This document shows positions 1 through 9,842 of a DNA stretch of 56,302 bases, in pieces (positions within the stretch are counted from its first letter, which is position 1; every line of letters begins with the position of its first letter). The notes beneath the pieces were generated by a model. The model was given only the letters and a program-made list of their open reading frames with translations. It was not told the DNA's origin and searched no databases. A program made the translations under genes and the position numbers. This DNA is from Gracilaria vermiculophylla. Lineage: Eukaryota; Rhodophyta; Florideophyceae; Gracilariales; Gracilariaceae. The stretch covers positions 1,937,152-1,993,453 of the forward strand of contig JAHNZQ020003147.1 of the NCBI GenBank assembly GCA_019155205.2, written 5' to 3'.

Positions 1-74
<74 letters not shown>

Positions 75-471
75 CGCGGGGGGGGGGGCGGGGGGGGGGG
101 CGGGCGCAGCGTCATGCAGATGCGGCGGCGGAGCGTTTTGAGGGCGCGGGGGGGCGTATGAGCGGGGGCGCTGCGCGCGCGCGCGCGCGTGAGCGATATA
201 CAGCGGGGCGTGCAGGTGTAGCGTGCGGGGCGCGGCGGTGTGAGAGGCGGGCGGGGTGCAGGTGTAGCGGGGGGGGTGCGTTTGATGACGGGGGCGGCGC
301 GGGCGGGCGCAGCGTTGTGCGCGAGCGCGCGCGCGCGCGCGCTGTAAACGGCGGCGCGCTAAAAGCGGCGCGGAGAGCACGGGCGGCGGGGGCGCGGGAC
401 AGCGCGGCGGGCGGGCGGCGCGGCTGGCGACGGCGGGGGCGGGCGGCGCGCGGCGAGGCGGAGGGCGCGCG
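1..471. repeat. 74-base G run and GC-extreme flank
   Basis: Bases 1-74 are uninterrupted G, followed by G-rich sequence with only scattered C, and then CpG-dense DNA with GCGCGC runs (about 176-190 and 326-342). No gene is seen here. Reading frames cross it on both strands only because stop codons are rare at this composition. The G run may be a real low-complexity tract or a sequencing or assembly edge artefact. It lies on the 3' side of the minus-strand gene at 472-1034. Confidence 0.8.
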
Positions 472-1034
472 CTACGCGTGCACCATGGACGAGAGGTGCA
501 GGCGGCGCATGGAGCGCGCGCGCCAGTGGTGGGCGTTGTGCACGCACATGGCGTCGGTGCGCAGGTGGTGGTCGGGCAGGGCGCCGTCGTTGTCGTGCAC
601 GCGCGCGTCCAGCACGTCGGCGGTGCCCAGCGTGGCGCGGAAGCGCGCGAAGAGCGCGTGCGACGCGGCGCCGCCGCGGCGCGCCAGCTCGCACTCGAGC
701 GCGCCGGAGCGCGGGTCGCCGCGCACGACGGCCTCCCACGGCTGGGGGTTGGGGGGGGGGGGCGGCGGCGCGGTCAGCGGGGCGGGCGGCGACGCGCGGC
801 GCGCGGCGGCGGCGGCGGCGGCGGCGGCGCACGTACCTCGGCGGTGGGGGCGGCGGCCAGCCACTCGAAGGAGCAGGTGGAGGCGGGGAGCGGCGGGGTG
901 TCCAGGGCGACGGACACGCGGCCGGGGCGGTGCGGCACGACGTCGAAGTGGGCGCGCGCCTCCTTGCCGCGCGCGCCGCGCGCGGCGGCGCTCAGCGCGC
1001 ACGCCAGCAGCAGCATCGTGTTGAGCGCGGTCAT
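472..1034 (-). CDS. MYDGF: MYDGF-like secreted protein (UPF0556 family), two exons
   Basis: Two-exon gene, exon 1 at 1034-837 and exon 2 at 741-472, about 155 aa. The intron of 95 bases (836-742) starts GTACGT, ends CAG after a C-rich tract, and both exons join in phase 0. Residues 1-22 form a signal peptide with a Leu/Ala core (MLLLACALSA). The mature part has the MYDGF pattern: an FDVVP strand, Cys54 in TCSFEW, a PWEAVV segment, Cys83 in LECEL, an F-x-F-x-A strand and a His-rich end before the stop. The 29-residue cysteine spacing equals that of the disulfide pair in vertebrate MYDGF. Family members are small secretory-pathway beta-sandwich proteins with growth-factor activity in vertebrates. 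The C-terminus (MVHA) lacks a KDEL/RTEL-type ER retention signal. Codon third positions are almost all G or C. The start was chosen for the signal peptide; a frame continuing upstream is Arg/Ala-rich and looks spurious. The family call rests on aligning motifs from memory. Confidence 0.75.
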
Positions 1035-1130
1035 GTCGCGTAGCACCGCGTCGGCGCGCGGCGCGCGGGCGCGGGCGGCGCGGCGCGGCGCGCGGCGCGC
1101 CTCAAGGCGCGGCGCGCGGCGGCGGAAAAA

Positions 1131-1148
1131 GCGCCAAAAGTTTGGCGC
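1131..1148. promoter_or_regulatory. E2F-like palindrome upstream of the MYDGF-like gene
   Basis: GCGCCAAA-AG-TTTGGCGC is a perfect inverted repeat of two TTTSGCGC E2F/DP consensus sites, 97 bases before the start codon at 1034. Related half-sites lie at about 1153-1160 (TTGGGCGC) and 1220-1227 (GCGCCAAA). No TATA box is seen, as usual for CpG-rich promoters. A regulatory role is inferred from position and motif only. Confidence 0.4.
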
Positions 1149-3055
1149 CGTTTTGGGCGCAGCGCTGTTGGCTCGCTGCGCGCCGCCGCCGTGCTTCATT
1201 CAGCGGCGCGGCGGCGCGCGCGCCAAACTGCCTGCGCACGTTGCAGCGCGCGCGCCCCCCCGCGCTGAGCAGCGTGCGTCTATCGCCGGGCGAGCAACGC
1301 ATGCAACACGCGCCGCGCTCCGCGCTCTTGTATGTACGGCGCCATTGCTCACTCATACACCATCGCGTCGCTTCTTGTCATCCGCAGCATGCAGAGTGCT
1401 CAAAATAGTGCGGCGCCCCCCCTGTTGGCGGAGTGCCGAGCGCGCCTGCCGAGCAGAGCCAATGCGCGCCAGCGCGGCTTGCTTGCGCTCACGCGCGCTG
1501 CAGCGCGCACGCCCGCCTCGCTCTCCTCACCGTCCCGTTCGCACCAACAACAGCTTGTTGCGCAAACAAACCGTCCTGCAACTACATGTCAGCGCTTGCT
1601 GTGTGCCATGCGCAAAGCGCTTTGCTCGCAGCGCCCAATCGCTCAACACCAAAACCTTCACTACCGCCTGCGCGTCGCGCGCGCGTGTGCTGCCAAAACG
1701 TCCATCAATGCGCCGCTGCGCTGCTCGTCACTACCCGTGCGTTCCCCCCCCCCCCCCCCCGCCCACCGTGTGTGGGCGCATGCAGCCGCAGTGTAATAAT
1801 TATACTTTTGCGCTTTTCCGCCAGCCGAATAAAAATAGCGCTCAATGAAAAACAATAGCAGCAGCAGCAGCAGCACCACCACCACCACCAAGTGTCGCGC
1901 AACGCTTTTGTGTCAAAATGTAAACAGCACATTGCGCTTCTGTTTGCACATTGAAATGGGCATTCATCGCCAATGCAAGCGCGCACACCAAGGGGCGAAG
2001 CGCATACACAACAAAATGCGCACCTCACGCCGCCGTGTGCGCGCACTGGCTTTGAATATCAACACATGGCTGCCGTCTCGTTCATCGCCACACCGACAAA
2101 CGGCGCTGCGACGTGGTGCGCGCAATGGAACAAAACAAAACAGGTGCACGCCACGAACAGCGAGTAATGGACGGCCGAGTCGCCCCTGCTTCGGCGCCGC
2201 GCGGCGCCGCCCACCGCGCGCGCCATCGCCGGCGCGCGCGCGTCATGTGCGCCGCGAATGCCACGCGCACCACCACGTGCAAACGCCGTGTTCTTCTCTC
2301 GAGCGCGCGGCGCCACCGCCGGGCGCGCCGCCCAACACGCAGCGGGCGCACGCAAGAGCGCCGCGCGCCCACGCGCCGCCACCGCAGTCGCCGCGCACAC
2401 GCTGCGCCGCGCCCCGCGCGCGCCCCTCACAACGCCGCTCGCCGCCGCCTGCGCCCGTCGCCACCGCGCGCCGCGCCCCGTTCGCGCTCCATGCGCCAGC
2501 CAGCTCGCGCACCGGCTCGCCCACCCTCGTTTTGCGCCTCAACCGTGCGCAATGTATCAAGCGCTGTGCGTCACCCGCCCCACACACCCCACCGCCGTCC
2601 GACAGCCAATCGGTGCGCAGTGTCTGCTCATTCGCGAGAACAAACAAACAATGCCACTTGGTACAGCACAGTTGCGTCAAACCGCCTGTCCCGGCCCCCA
2701 ACCGCGCCGCCTCTGCTTCCAAACATCAATTATACAACTCAACTGTGCTCCTAATCCGCCCACTAGAGTGTAAGCGTGCACCGCACCAGCTTGCCCATCC
2801 AGCCGCGAGCCGCAAAAAGCGCTGCACCCACTGGCGCCCCCGCACCACGCCGCCACGCCCGCCCGCTGCGCCCCGCGCAACCACGCGCATGCCATTGCCG
2901 CCCGTGCGCGCCAGCTTGCTGTCGCACACGCGCACCAACTGTTTCTTTCGGCGCTGCAACCGCTGCACCCGCGTGTTCTTAAAATACAATCATCGGCGCC
3001 ATTTGCTTGCGTGTCAAGCAGCGCCAGGCAGTGAAACAATTGTTTTTATTAAAGT
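1149..3055. other. GC-rich host DNA without a convincing gene
   Basis: CpG-rich sequence whose GC content falls from left to right. It holds a C17 run (1744-1760) and a trinucleotide tract of GCA then CCA units (about 1857-1891). Strand bias switches from G-rich (first kb) to C-rich (2000-3000) on the plus strand. Long Arg/Ala/Pro-rich reading frames here look like composition artefacts. The sharp fall to AT-rich DNA near 3030-3060 coincides with the start of transposon-derived sequence. Confidence 0.6.
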
Positions 3056-3059
3056 GAAA

Positions 3060-3351
3060 TTACGACTACACACTGAATTAACACACTGCCCCTTGATGCT
3101 TTTCTCAAACACGTTTCGAAAGTGCAAGTACCAACCCGTTGCTCATCCTTCGTGCTCCAAAGTCCAGTATGACCTCCAACACCCTGTCAGGAATAAAATG
3201 ATTGAGTTTGCCAATTCACTCTTCCTCACTATTCGCCCAACCAACCCCTATAGCCTCAAAACTGCCTTCCATATGATTAATTACGCCGTTTTTAGTGTAA
3301 ACAGTCCTTGCCAACATCCGCCAAACATTCTCCATACTCATTAACGTAAAT
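3060..3351 (-). pseudogene. Tc1-G transposase, C-terminal fragment
   Basis: Minus-strand translation from 3351 downward reads the end of a Tc1/mariner transposase: M-E-N-V-W-R-M-L-A-R with the catalytic Glu, then a V-I-N-H-M-E-G-S-F block and a final helix ending in L-D-F-G-A-R-R. One in-frame TGA lies in the middle and the frame ends near 3113. The N-terminal and central parts of the same gene are at 22384-23190 on the same strand; copia-Z (3352-22383) has split the relic. The 3' terminal repeat was not identified. Confidence 0.7.
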
Positions 3352-3562
3352 TGTCAACACCCGTACAAGCGCGTCACCAACATGCTCGAGAGGGAGCCAT
3401 GACTAGCCCGCCAAAACAAGCACTGAGCAATCTGTAAGCCTTCAACCCTGTTACACGTGCTACAGCTGTGTAACATTCCTACACAATCAAAGCGCCGTCC
3501 CGCCCGACACGCAGCAACGCGCACGCTAAAACGTAGCTAGAATCGCAGAGCGTATCTTGCCG
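3352..3562 (+). repeat. copia-Z 5' LTR, left part
   Basis: This matches 22176-22383 along its length, including CACCAACATGCT, AGCCATGA, GCCGTCCCG and ACGCAGCAACG. It is interrupted near 3555 by Tc1-A and resumes at 9024-9042 (TTAGTGTTTCATGG..TTTTCA). Net LTR length is about 225 bases, against 208 for the 3' LTR. Confidence 0.7.
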
Positions 3563-3604
3563 GTGCTGTGCATAATGATACGTCCACCCTATAAACTGAA
3601 CGTA

Positions 3605-4813
3605 CAGTCTGTTTCAAAAGTATAGCACACCTGCCATTGACATGCAAATCATCGTGTTTAGTACTGTAGTGCTACCAAAATCAGTTTTCAAAAAAGTTCT
3701 TCAACTTAAAAAACCGTTTCAAAATCATACCACATTTCACTTTCATACTTCATTTTGCCTTCTTCACTACTTCATTTTCGCCTTTGTGTACTAAATAATA
3801 CTAATTCAACGCTTTTGCATCGCGTTTCTCTAACCTCCCATACTTGAAAATATTCATAGTTTTTGCGCTATTTCAAAACGGTTTAGGTGAACTTAACGCG
3901 CAAGTAACTGCATGCCATTACTTTATAGCAAGCAAACAACGTTTTTCATTGCTAACAACTACTAAACGACGGCGCTATCTTAGTGAAAAACCAGTTTACA
4001 GTTTTGATCACATATGTAAACGTTTATAAAAAGTTGTGTGAAAGCATTTGCAAGCCTTTTTGAGTCTATAATACTTGCTTCAAACGCTCTATATGTACTT
4101 TTTTTCATCGAGAGTCCAGTGCATGGCATAATATATAAGCTTTCATACAACATTTATTTGTTCAAATTTTGTTTGATCTTTTTTGCTTATGATAGACATA
4201 CATAACACACTGTTGTTCATCACGATCAAGGTTTTACTCAATTTAGAATACATTCTTTTCGCGGCATTCTTTTTTTTTAATGCTCCTTGCATACTAAGGC
4301 AGCAATTTTTGTTTATTTGCAGCATCCAAATGGAATTCATGTTCAGTTTTATAAACAACAAGAAATTTGAAGCGTTTTTCATTACCATTTTATTCATTTT
4401 ATGTAAATGTATCGTTCTTTTCATGACATGTTTAATGCAAAATAAATAGCCGGGATAATATTCTTGCAAACCGTTATGCAAAATGTTCCAGCAGAGCATT
4501 ATTAGGCTATCAATAAAACTTTATGTTTATATTACAGTAAATATTCTAGAAAATGTTATGAAAATGGGAACAAAAAGGTAGAAATCTATGGTACGTATTG
4601 AAATATTGTGTTATAAGCTTTTAATGTAGAAGATTTCATGTCTTTTTGTGGAAAGAAAACAACGTGTTGTGGAAATAGTCCCGCATGAGTCTGAAATGTC
4701 CTATACTTTTGAAACGCGTTTTTTAGGGTTTAAACGAATGGGGGTGGCTACAGTAGGCAAACATCCATATTTTGGCGCGCTTTCGCACTGTCCTATACTT
4801 TTGAAACGCACTG
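3605..4813 (+). mobile_element. Tc1-B family element, non-autonomous
   Basis: TA-flanked (3603-3604 and 4814-4815) insertion inside Tc1-A copy 1. The left end reads CAGTCTGTTTCAAAAGTATAG, the right end is TATACTTTTGAAACGCACTG, and both ends carry a second inner GTTTCAAAA-type motif about 100 bases further in (3713-3721 on the left, near 4705 on the right). This is the IR/DR arrangement of some Tc1-like elements. The interior is AT-rich and no transposase motif was recognised; an open frame at 4143-4499 (minus) has no family signature. Confidence 0.7.
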
Positions 4814-4815
4814 TA

Positions 4816-5306
4816 TAGAGAGCATGCAACGTTTTTTTCTACCAAAAAAACACATGCAGTAGCACTCTCAATGTAGTAATTGATATTCATCTGCTCCAAA
4901 AGAAACCGCCAAAAGACTTTTGAATGAGAGAAAAAGTTCGAATTTTTAGCTGTGCAAAATGATACGTCCACCAATAACAACACTGTTTTATTTCCGCATT
5001 GCAGTACGTTTAACACTTGGTTTATCTATCAGCGTTATGTCGGACTTTAACGCAACGGTTCTGCATAGAATTAACTAAATTATGTAGCGTTTTCTTCTAA
5101 ATATAATTCCATTCCTGCCTAACAGAATTCTGCAACTTTTTGACATTGCTAAATTGCCTTCCACCGCAAACAACTTTGCGCGTAAATATCCCTTACACAT
5201 TCTTCATTGGTTTAAGATCCCGAATACGCGATGGCAACTCAATTACATCTTTATAATAGTTTGAAAACCATATTTTTGTGTGGTTTGCAGTGTGTAAAAA
5301 GGCATT
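4816..5306 (-). pseudogene. Tc1-A copy 1 transposase 3' end and 3' UTR
   Basis: The reverse complement of this stretch matches 32840-33310 of Tc1-A copy 2, including the CTGCAAACCACACAAAAAT region, the GTGGAAGGCAATTTA block, CAGAACCGTTGCGTTA and the GTCTTTTGGCGGTTTC block. It encodes the decayed C-terminal catalytic part with several stops. It is joined to the rest of the gene (8010-8596) across Harbinger copy 1. Confidence 0.75.
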
Positions 5307-5539
5307 TTAAGGTTTACGCAATGCCATTTCTTCAATTGATTTGTGAGATATGATACTGCAGAGCCTCTCAATTTCGTTTGACTATATGCGTAACTGATAA
5401 TTTCAGAAACTTGTTTACGCTTCATTTCCGTTGTAGACATTTCTGTCATGCAGACAAACTCAATCAAATGGGCCGTTATCCAATGTAACTTGCATCAAAT
5501 ATCTACTCGTGTCCTCGTCAATCTTCTCTCTGCCATATC

Positions 5540-6730
5540 ATGGGTACTAATGGTCGACTACGAGACCACACACCCACTAAAGCCAACAAAAGAGTCGCCA
5601 AATGGCAACGAGCGTCCCTTCCTTTGTTTCGCTTACGGCGCTTATGCCAAAGCTCATGTGTTAACAGAGCATCTACTATTTGTATGTGGGCTTTCCAGAC
5701 AAAGAAGCATATGAACGAGCGTAAGCGTTACGCCCTTCGAACGGCTCAGATCGGTTTCATACATTTCGTAGATCACTTCTGGTTGCTTTCAGATAACACA
5801 TGCCTGTCTTTTTTTCATTTTATAAGACAAGATATCATGCAAATACTCCCTTTCTTCAAACTGCTTGTTAACAAACTCTACACCTCCCGTAATAGGTATT
5901 CTATCTGTCCTTTACTGGCTACATGCGTGTTACATCAGCAATTGGCCAGGCCTTGTAGATGGAAGGATGTAGAAATGTGGTTTGGGCGTCATGGTTCCTA
6001 GATGTCTGAAATATTTTGGGAGGCACTGCACTACTTTGTTGGAGGAAACGCAGATCTATTAATGAGTGAGTGTCAAGCCTCTTTCTGGCGTCTGCGACTG
6101 GCGATGTACGCAGAAGCCGTGAAAAGAAAAAGCAATGGGCTTGATAATACTGTGGGATTTATCGATGGGACCGTAATTGCTATCGCACGACCGGGAGGGC
6201 AAGCAATTCTGCAAAGGGTGACCTACAGTGGTCATAAACGTAAACACAGAATTAAGTTTCAGGCTGTCACTACTCCTTGTGGACTAGCAATGCACCTACA
6301 TGGACCCATGGAGGGTCGTAGACACGACTGGACGCTGTTTCTACAGAGTGGAATTGACGAGTACATGGGGTTGTTGTTGTGCGTTGATCGTTTGCAGTAT
6401 GCGTTGTATGGGGATTCCGGGTACAGCACACGCCTATACTTGGATACCCCGTTCTCCGGTTCGAACCTATCCGATATTGAGAAGGCTTTTAATAAGGCCA
6501 TGGCAAGGAGTAGAGTGAAGGTTGAGTGGTTTTTCAAAGAAGTGAAGCAGTATTGGACTTATGTCGACTATAAGCAAAAAATGAGAACGAGGGAGCATGC
6601 AATTGGAGCTATCTACGTTACAGCTGTTTTACTCACGAACATGCGTAACTGCGTCTACCCGAACAGCATATCCCAGTACTTTGAGTGCTCCCCTCCCTCA
6701 CTCGAAGAATACTTGAACCACCGCCTGTAA
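5540..6730 (+). pseudogene. Harbinger transposase (DDE nuclease), one premature stop
   Basis: This matches the intact 443-codon transposase of copy 2, in the same frame throughout. A single in-frame TAG at 5999-6001 replaces the CAG (Gln) of copy 2. Catalytic motifs follow the stop: F-I-D-G-T (first Asp), Y-G-D-S-G-Y (second Asp) and R-V-K-V-E-W-F-F (Glu), as in HARBI1-type DDE_Tnp_4 nucleases. This copy ends at a TAA (6728-6730) after E-E-Y-L-N-H-R-L, while copy 2 reads on for about 50 more residues because it has CTGTTAAGG instead of CTGTAAAGG. Which end is ancestral is not clear. It cuts and rejoins DNA at element ends together with the Myb-like partner. Confidence 0.85.
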
Positions 6731-6934
6731 AGGCGCGTCTTGTGATGCCGAAGGCGAGGAACAAAGTCCGCGTCCCGAGCGAAGCGAGGGCCGAAAGAGC
6801 GGACTTGCAGCCCGGAGGTATCGCGGGAGCGAGCTATTTTGGACTTTGAAAGCGACGTTCTGCATTTTTTACATACTGATTGGTTCAGCAGACGGTAGTA
6901 AACGGCCTTTCAGCCTCTCTTTTTACTTCTTTGC

Positions 6935-7810
6935 TTATAATATCTTTCCAACTAGAGCAAGAACAGCGTTGAGCTGTTTGATGGAGTCCTCCCTCATTTG
7001 ATGAATGAGCTCACGCTGCTCGTTCGCCTCTTCCTTCTTTTCATGTCGCTCCTGCGCTCTCTCAGCTCTTTCAGCATTCCGGTCAAGTACTTCTTGCTCG
7101 AATTTTCTGGCTTCAAAGTTAAGGCGCGCCCGATCCACCTGACAACGCGCTAAATCTGACGCCTTGATCGCTTCCCCAAAAGCAGCCATCCCGTCCTCAT
7201 CATCCTCTCTTCCAACTCGACGTTTCTTCGGCGTCACCTCCTTTAGGGTGTCTGAATCAGTGTGCGATGACGTCTTTTTTCCCCTCATAACCTTGTTCTT
7301 GAGCGATTGCAAAATGATCTCCCTCCCAGCTGCCATCTTTTTCTGCTCCTGGTCACTCCTCGTATCTGTGTCTCCCTTCTTTTTCGTAGCCAGATCCTTC
7401 CGAGCCTCTACAATGTCCCCCAGTAACGCATCTACCTCCCCATTTTCCCCGCCCACTCCCGACATCACGTTGTCTTGCGCCTCTCTCGTCTCAAAATCTT
7501 CGTCCAGACGCAAAACTCTGTCTTGAATACTCTTAGCATTTACAGAATGCGCAAAGCTCGGGTTAGCACTTGCCTTAATGGCTGCTTCTTTGAACCGCGC
7601 CATGGTCTCATCATGTGGAGCAATGTGTGTCTTCGAGGCAGCCACCTCTTGGATGATGATGAGGTTTTCTGCTGTTGAGAACTTGGATCTGCGCCCTGGC
7701 TTGGCTTTGGGCTTAGGACCTTTCTCAGATCCATTATCAGATCCAACAACGACAGCGCAAATTTCCTTTGCTTTTTCTGTGGTGGGAGTGTTGTTCGATT
7801 CTGTCTTCAT
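6935..7810 (-). CDS. Harbinger Myb/SANT-like DNA-binding protein
   Basis: Open frame of 291 aa, convergent with the transposase (gap 204 bases). Residues about 40-105 (from GRRSKFSTAE) look like a Myb/SANT-like trihelix that binds the element ends. Residues 194-199 (PKKRRV) form a classical nuclear localisation signal. The last 70 residues are rich in Glu, Arg and Lys and should form a coiled coil, ending in an I-K-Q-L-N-A-V-L-A-L-V-G helix. In the family this protein recruits the nuclease to DNA and helps its nuclear import. Copy 2 has the same gene with a stop at codon 2. The start ATG (7808-7810) agrees with the corresponding ATG in copy 2. Confidence 0.85.
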   Translation of the reverse strand: MKTESNNTPTTEKAKEICAVVVGSDNGSEKGPKPKAKPGRRSKFSTAENLIIIQEVAASKTHIAPHDETMARFKEAAIKASANPSFAHSVNAKSIQDRVLRLDEDFETREAQDNVMSGVGGENGEVDALLGDIVEARKDLATKKKGDTDTRSDQEQKKMAAGREIILQSLKNKVMRGKKTSSHTDSDTLKEVTPKKRRVGREDDEDGMAAFGEAIKASDLARCQVDRARLNFEARKFEQEVLDRNAERAERAQERHEKKEEANEQRELIHQMREDSIKQLNAVLALVGKIL

Positions 7811-8009
7811 GGTGGTCGAAGAGAACTGGGTAGAGTAGTCTGTCTTATCGAGCCCTCAGTTGAAGAAATGATTTCTGCAACTACTCATATTTCAGCAAAC
7901 AAAGCCTCTCACTGATCCAACATTTCCGTAATTGTTATCACACGTGTCGTAAGTATTGCAGAAATACTCAAAACCCATTGCCGAATTTTCTCTGCGTAAA
8001 CTCTCTATT

Positions 8010-8596
8010 GTCTTGCTAAAAATTTTAATCAAGAGCGTAAATCATAAACGTAAACGGTACTAAAAACTCTTCCAACGTATTGGTGTAGTCCTTTGCATTC
8101 TGTCTACCGCTTAGAATGCCTAAAATTGATTTTCCATTTCTACAAAATGCTCCCCAAGTCATTAAAAAACCACCTCCATTTTGACGTTTTGAGAATATTT
8201 TTTCCTGCCTCCTTATATCATGCCAGTAGTACTGAAAGCCATATGTGCCATCCGAATGAAACTTATTTTCGTCGCAAAGTATTATCTAGTCCTACTCCAA
8301 GTTCTTTAATGTGTCAAACGTCCTGGTTTATTTTATTCTCATTTTTTGTGTTTTTCTGTTAATAAAGGAGTGCATTTTTTGTTCTTATATTTTATATATG
8401 GACTCTGATTCAATATTTTGCGAACGGTAGAAGCACTGACAGACAAATCTAGAGCTTGAAAAATAAAATTGGATGAATAATATGTCGTCACGGCTTCCCG
8501 AATGACTCGTTGGGGAATAGCTGCACTCATTTTTTTCGCCGTTCTTCGGTTTTTCGACTTTCCACAATTTATTTTCTTCTTTAAATAGTTTAACAC
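8010..8596 (-). pseudogene. Tc1-A copy 1 transposase, N-terminal and central part
   Basis: The minus frame from 8596 to 8339 reads a helix-turn-helix region (I-R-E-A-V-T-T-Y-Y and S-V-S-A-S-T-V-R-K-I-L) matching Tc1-A copy 2 at 32290-32520. Below 8339 the frame is broken, but D-E-N-K-F, G-F-Q-Y-Y-W-H-D and Q-N-A-K-D-Y-T-N-T-L can still be read, as in Tc1 catalytic domains. Harbinger copy 1 interrupts the gene at 8006, just after the A-R-Q-D/N region. Not functional. Confidence 0.8.
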
Positions 8597-9101
8597 GACT
8601 GTTATAGACCTTTTTTATGTTTTGGAAATGTCTCTAGAGCTTCCACCGACGATATCTAATGTTACATTTTTTTTCTTCAGAAAGCTGCATACTATTTGGC
8701 ATAGTGAGATATGCTTCTTGCTTTTTCAAATTATGGTTTAGTGGTACACAATTTATTATATATAGGTAAACATTTTTTTGGAATTAAAATAGCCCTTGAG
8801 AATAAAATATTGAACGTTTACCTAAAGTGGGTCTATCTTTTTGAACAGCTACAATTTTTTTTTTTTTGTAATGTTCCACAAATGTTTTTTGAATAATTTT
8901 GTGTGCCTTTCAGTGCTTTGGTTTTATTTGCAACTGTGCTGTGTGGTCTGCATATAAAAAAAGGGAACCATGTTGACCACAAGCTGTATTTTGGGGGTGG
9001 TCCTATCTTTTTGCACAGCACCTTAGTGTTTCATGGTTTTCATCGTAGCATTTCATGTGTTGTAGATCCACTAACAAGATTTTAAAAGTCTGCTAGTCAT
9101 C

Positions 9102-9289
9102 ATGTCCGGAGGAGAATCGACTAGCAAACCTCCAAAGCTAACTGGGAACCAAGACTATATAAAATAGAAACGCAAGATCTATGCATTCATAAGAAGAAAG
9201 CATTTTGACCTGCTTTGCTTCCAATCCAGGCCTTCGGGACCAAATGTATCTAATTTGCAAATGATATCATGGATAAATGTAATGGTTTG
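9102..9289 (+). pseudogene. copia-Z gag, N-terminal fragment
   Basis: The frame starts at the ATG at 9102 (MSGGESTSKPPKLTG) and continues with the copia gag pattern K-L-T-G-N-x-D-Y-I-K, then K-R-K-I-Y-A-F-I-R-R-K. An in-frame TAG at 9165-9167 sits where these proteins usually have Trp. The frame ends at the gypsy LTR at 9290. About 60 bases of leader lie between the LTR end (9042) and the ATG. A plausible continuation follows the gypsy insertion at 21740 but is too short and decayed to confirm. Confidence 0.6.
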
Positions 9290-9842
9290 TGTCTTACAGT
9301 GGCTCCTAACGAAATATGGTGGTGTGGCTTTATGGCGTGATATTCCTAAGGAGGCCTCCTACTTTATTAGCTCGGCCATGTGGTGCATAACTCCGCCTGC
9401 GTGCGCTACAGTATACTTAAAGGACGGTAAAATTATTATTTATTTTATTTAATATATGCAGGTACTTTTTACAGTAGTGAGACCTGCCGAGGCACGCTCC
9501 CGGCTTGATACTTAATCTGCCAGTTGAGCTCCACCTCTGGGGAAGTAAACCAAGCACCCTTGAGTCTTCATCTACTTTTCCGGTTGGAGACTCTTGTCGA
9601 TCATTCTCAGGTTTCTAAACCGCCGATCCCCCGGTCGCATCATAGCAGCGCCTGTAGGAGCACTGTCCGCCCAGTGAACCTCCCGCTCCGCTTGGTGTTT
9701 GCAGATCCCCTTTAAGAATTCCCCTGGCTCGCGAGAGCGGATACCGGAGACCACCATAGGGAACACGCACCTTTGGAGTCAACAAAAACTCCTAACGGAC
9801 GTTGTGCTCTACTACCTCGAAAGGAGGGCTGAAAGTACTACA
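9290..9842 (+). repeat. gypsy copy 1, 5' LTR
   Basis: 553 bases, TGTCTTACAGTGG at the left and AGTACTACA at the right. It matches 21188-21739, 23231-23782 (inverted), 30637-31071 (inverted) and 46938-47494 (inverted). The CCACGTGG box conserved in most copies reads CCATGTGG here. Confidence 0.85.

Larger units (their letters stand above)
5307..8006 (+). mobile_element. PIF/Harbinger element, copy 1
   Basis: A 2700-base element with 3-base target duplications ATT (5304-5306 and 8007-8009). Its boundaries are set by comparison with copy 2 (38510-41207, 2698 bases) and by the Tc1-A sequence it interrupts. Ends are short imperfect inverted repeats around GGTTTACGC (left) and GCGTAAACTC (right). 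It has two convergent genes: a plus-strand transposase (5540-6730, one nonsense codon) and a minus-strand Myb-like gene (6935-7810, open). Two genes are standard for PIF/Harbinger. Confidence 0.9.
3555..9023 (-). mobile_element. Tc1-A element, copy 1, twice interrupted
   Basis: A Tc1-like DNA transposon in minus orientation. Its outer TIR reads GTGCTGTGCATAATGATA at 3563-3580, and the opposite end is the reverse complement of GTGCTGTGCAAAAAGATAGG at 9002-9021. Its interior matches copy 2 (31829-33366) from end to end. Two later insertions split it: Tc1-B at 3605-4813 (TA at both sides) and Harbinger copy 1 at 5307-8006. Removing both leaves about 1.55 kb, the same as copy 2 (about 1.54 kb), which supports this reading. 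The transposase remnant is described separately. Confidence 0.85.

Noticed and set aside
1845..3344. 499-codon plus-strand open frame, and other long frames at 158-1848
   Set aside because: Arg/Ala/Pro/Cys-rich translation that follows the GC composition; no domain; several frames are open at once; the end runs into Tc1-G sequence.
4143..4499. 118-codon minus-strand frame in the Tc1-B element at 3605-4813
   Set aside because: AT-rich composition with Lys/Asn/Ile/Met bias; no transposase motif and no match to the other Tc1-B copies.
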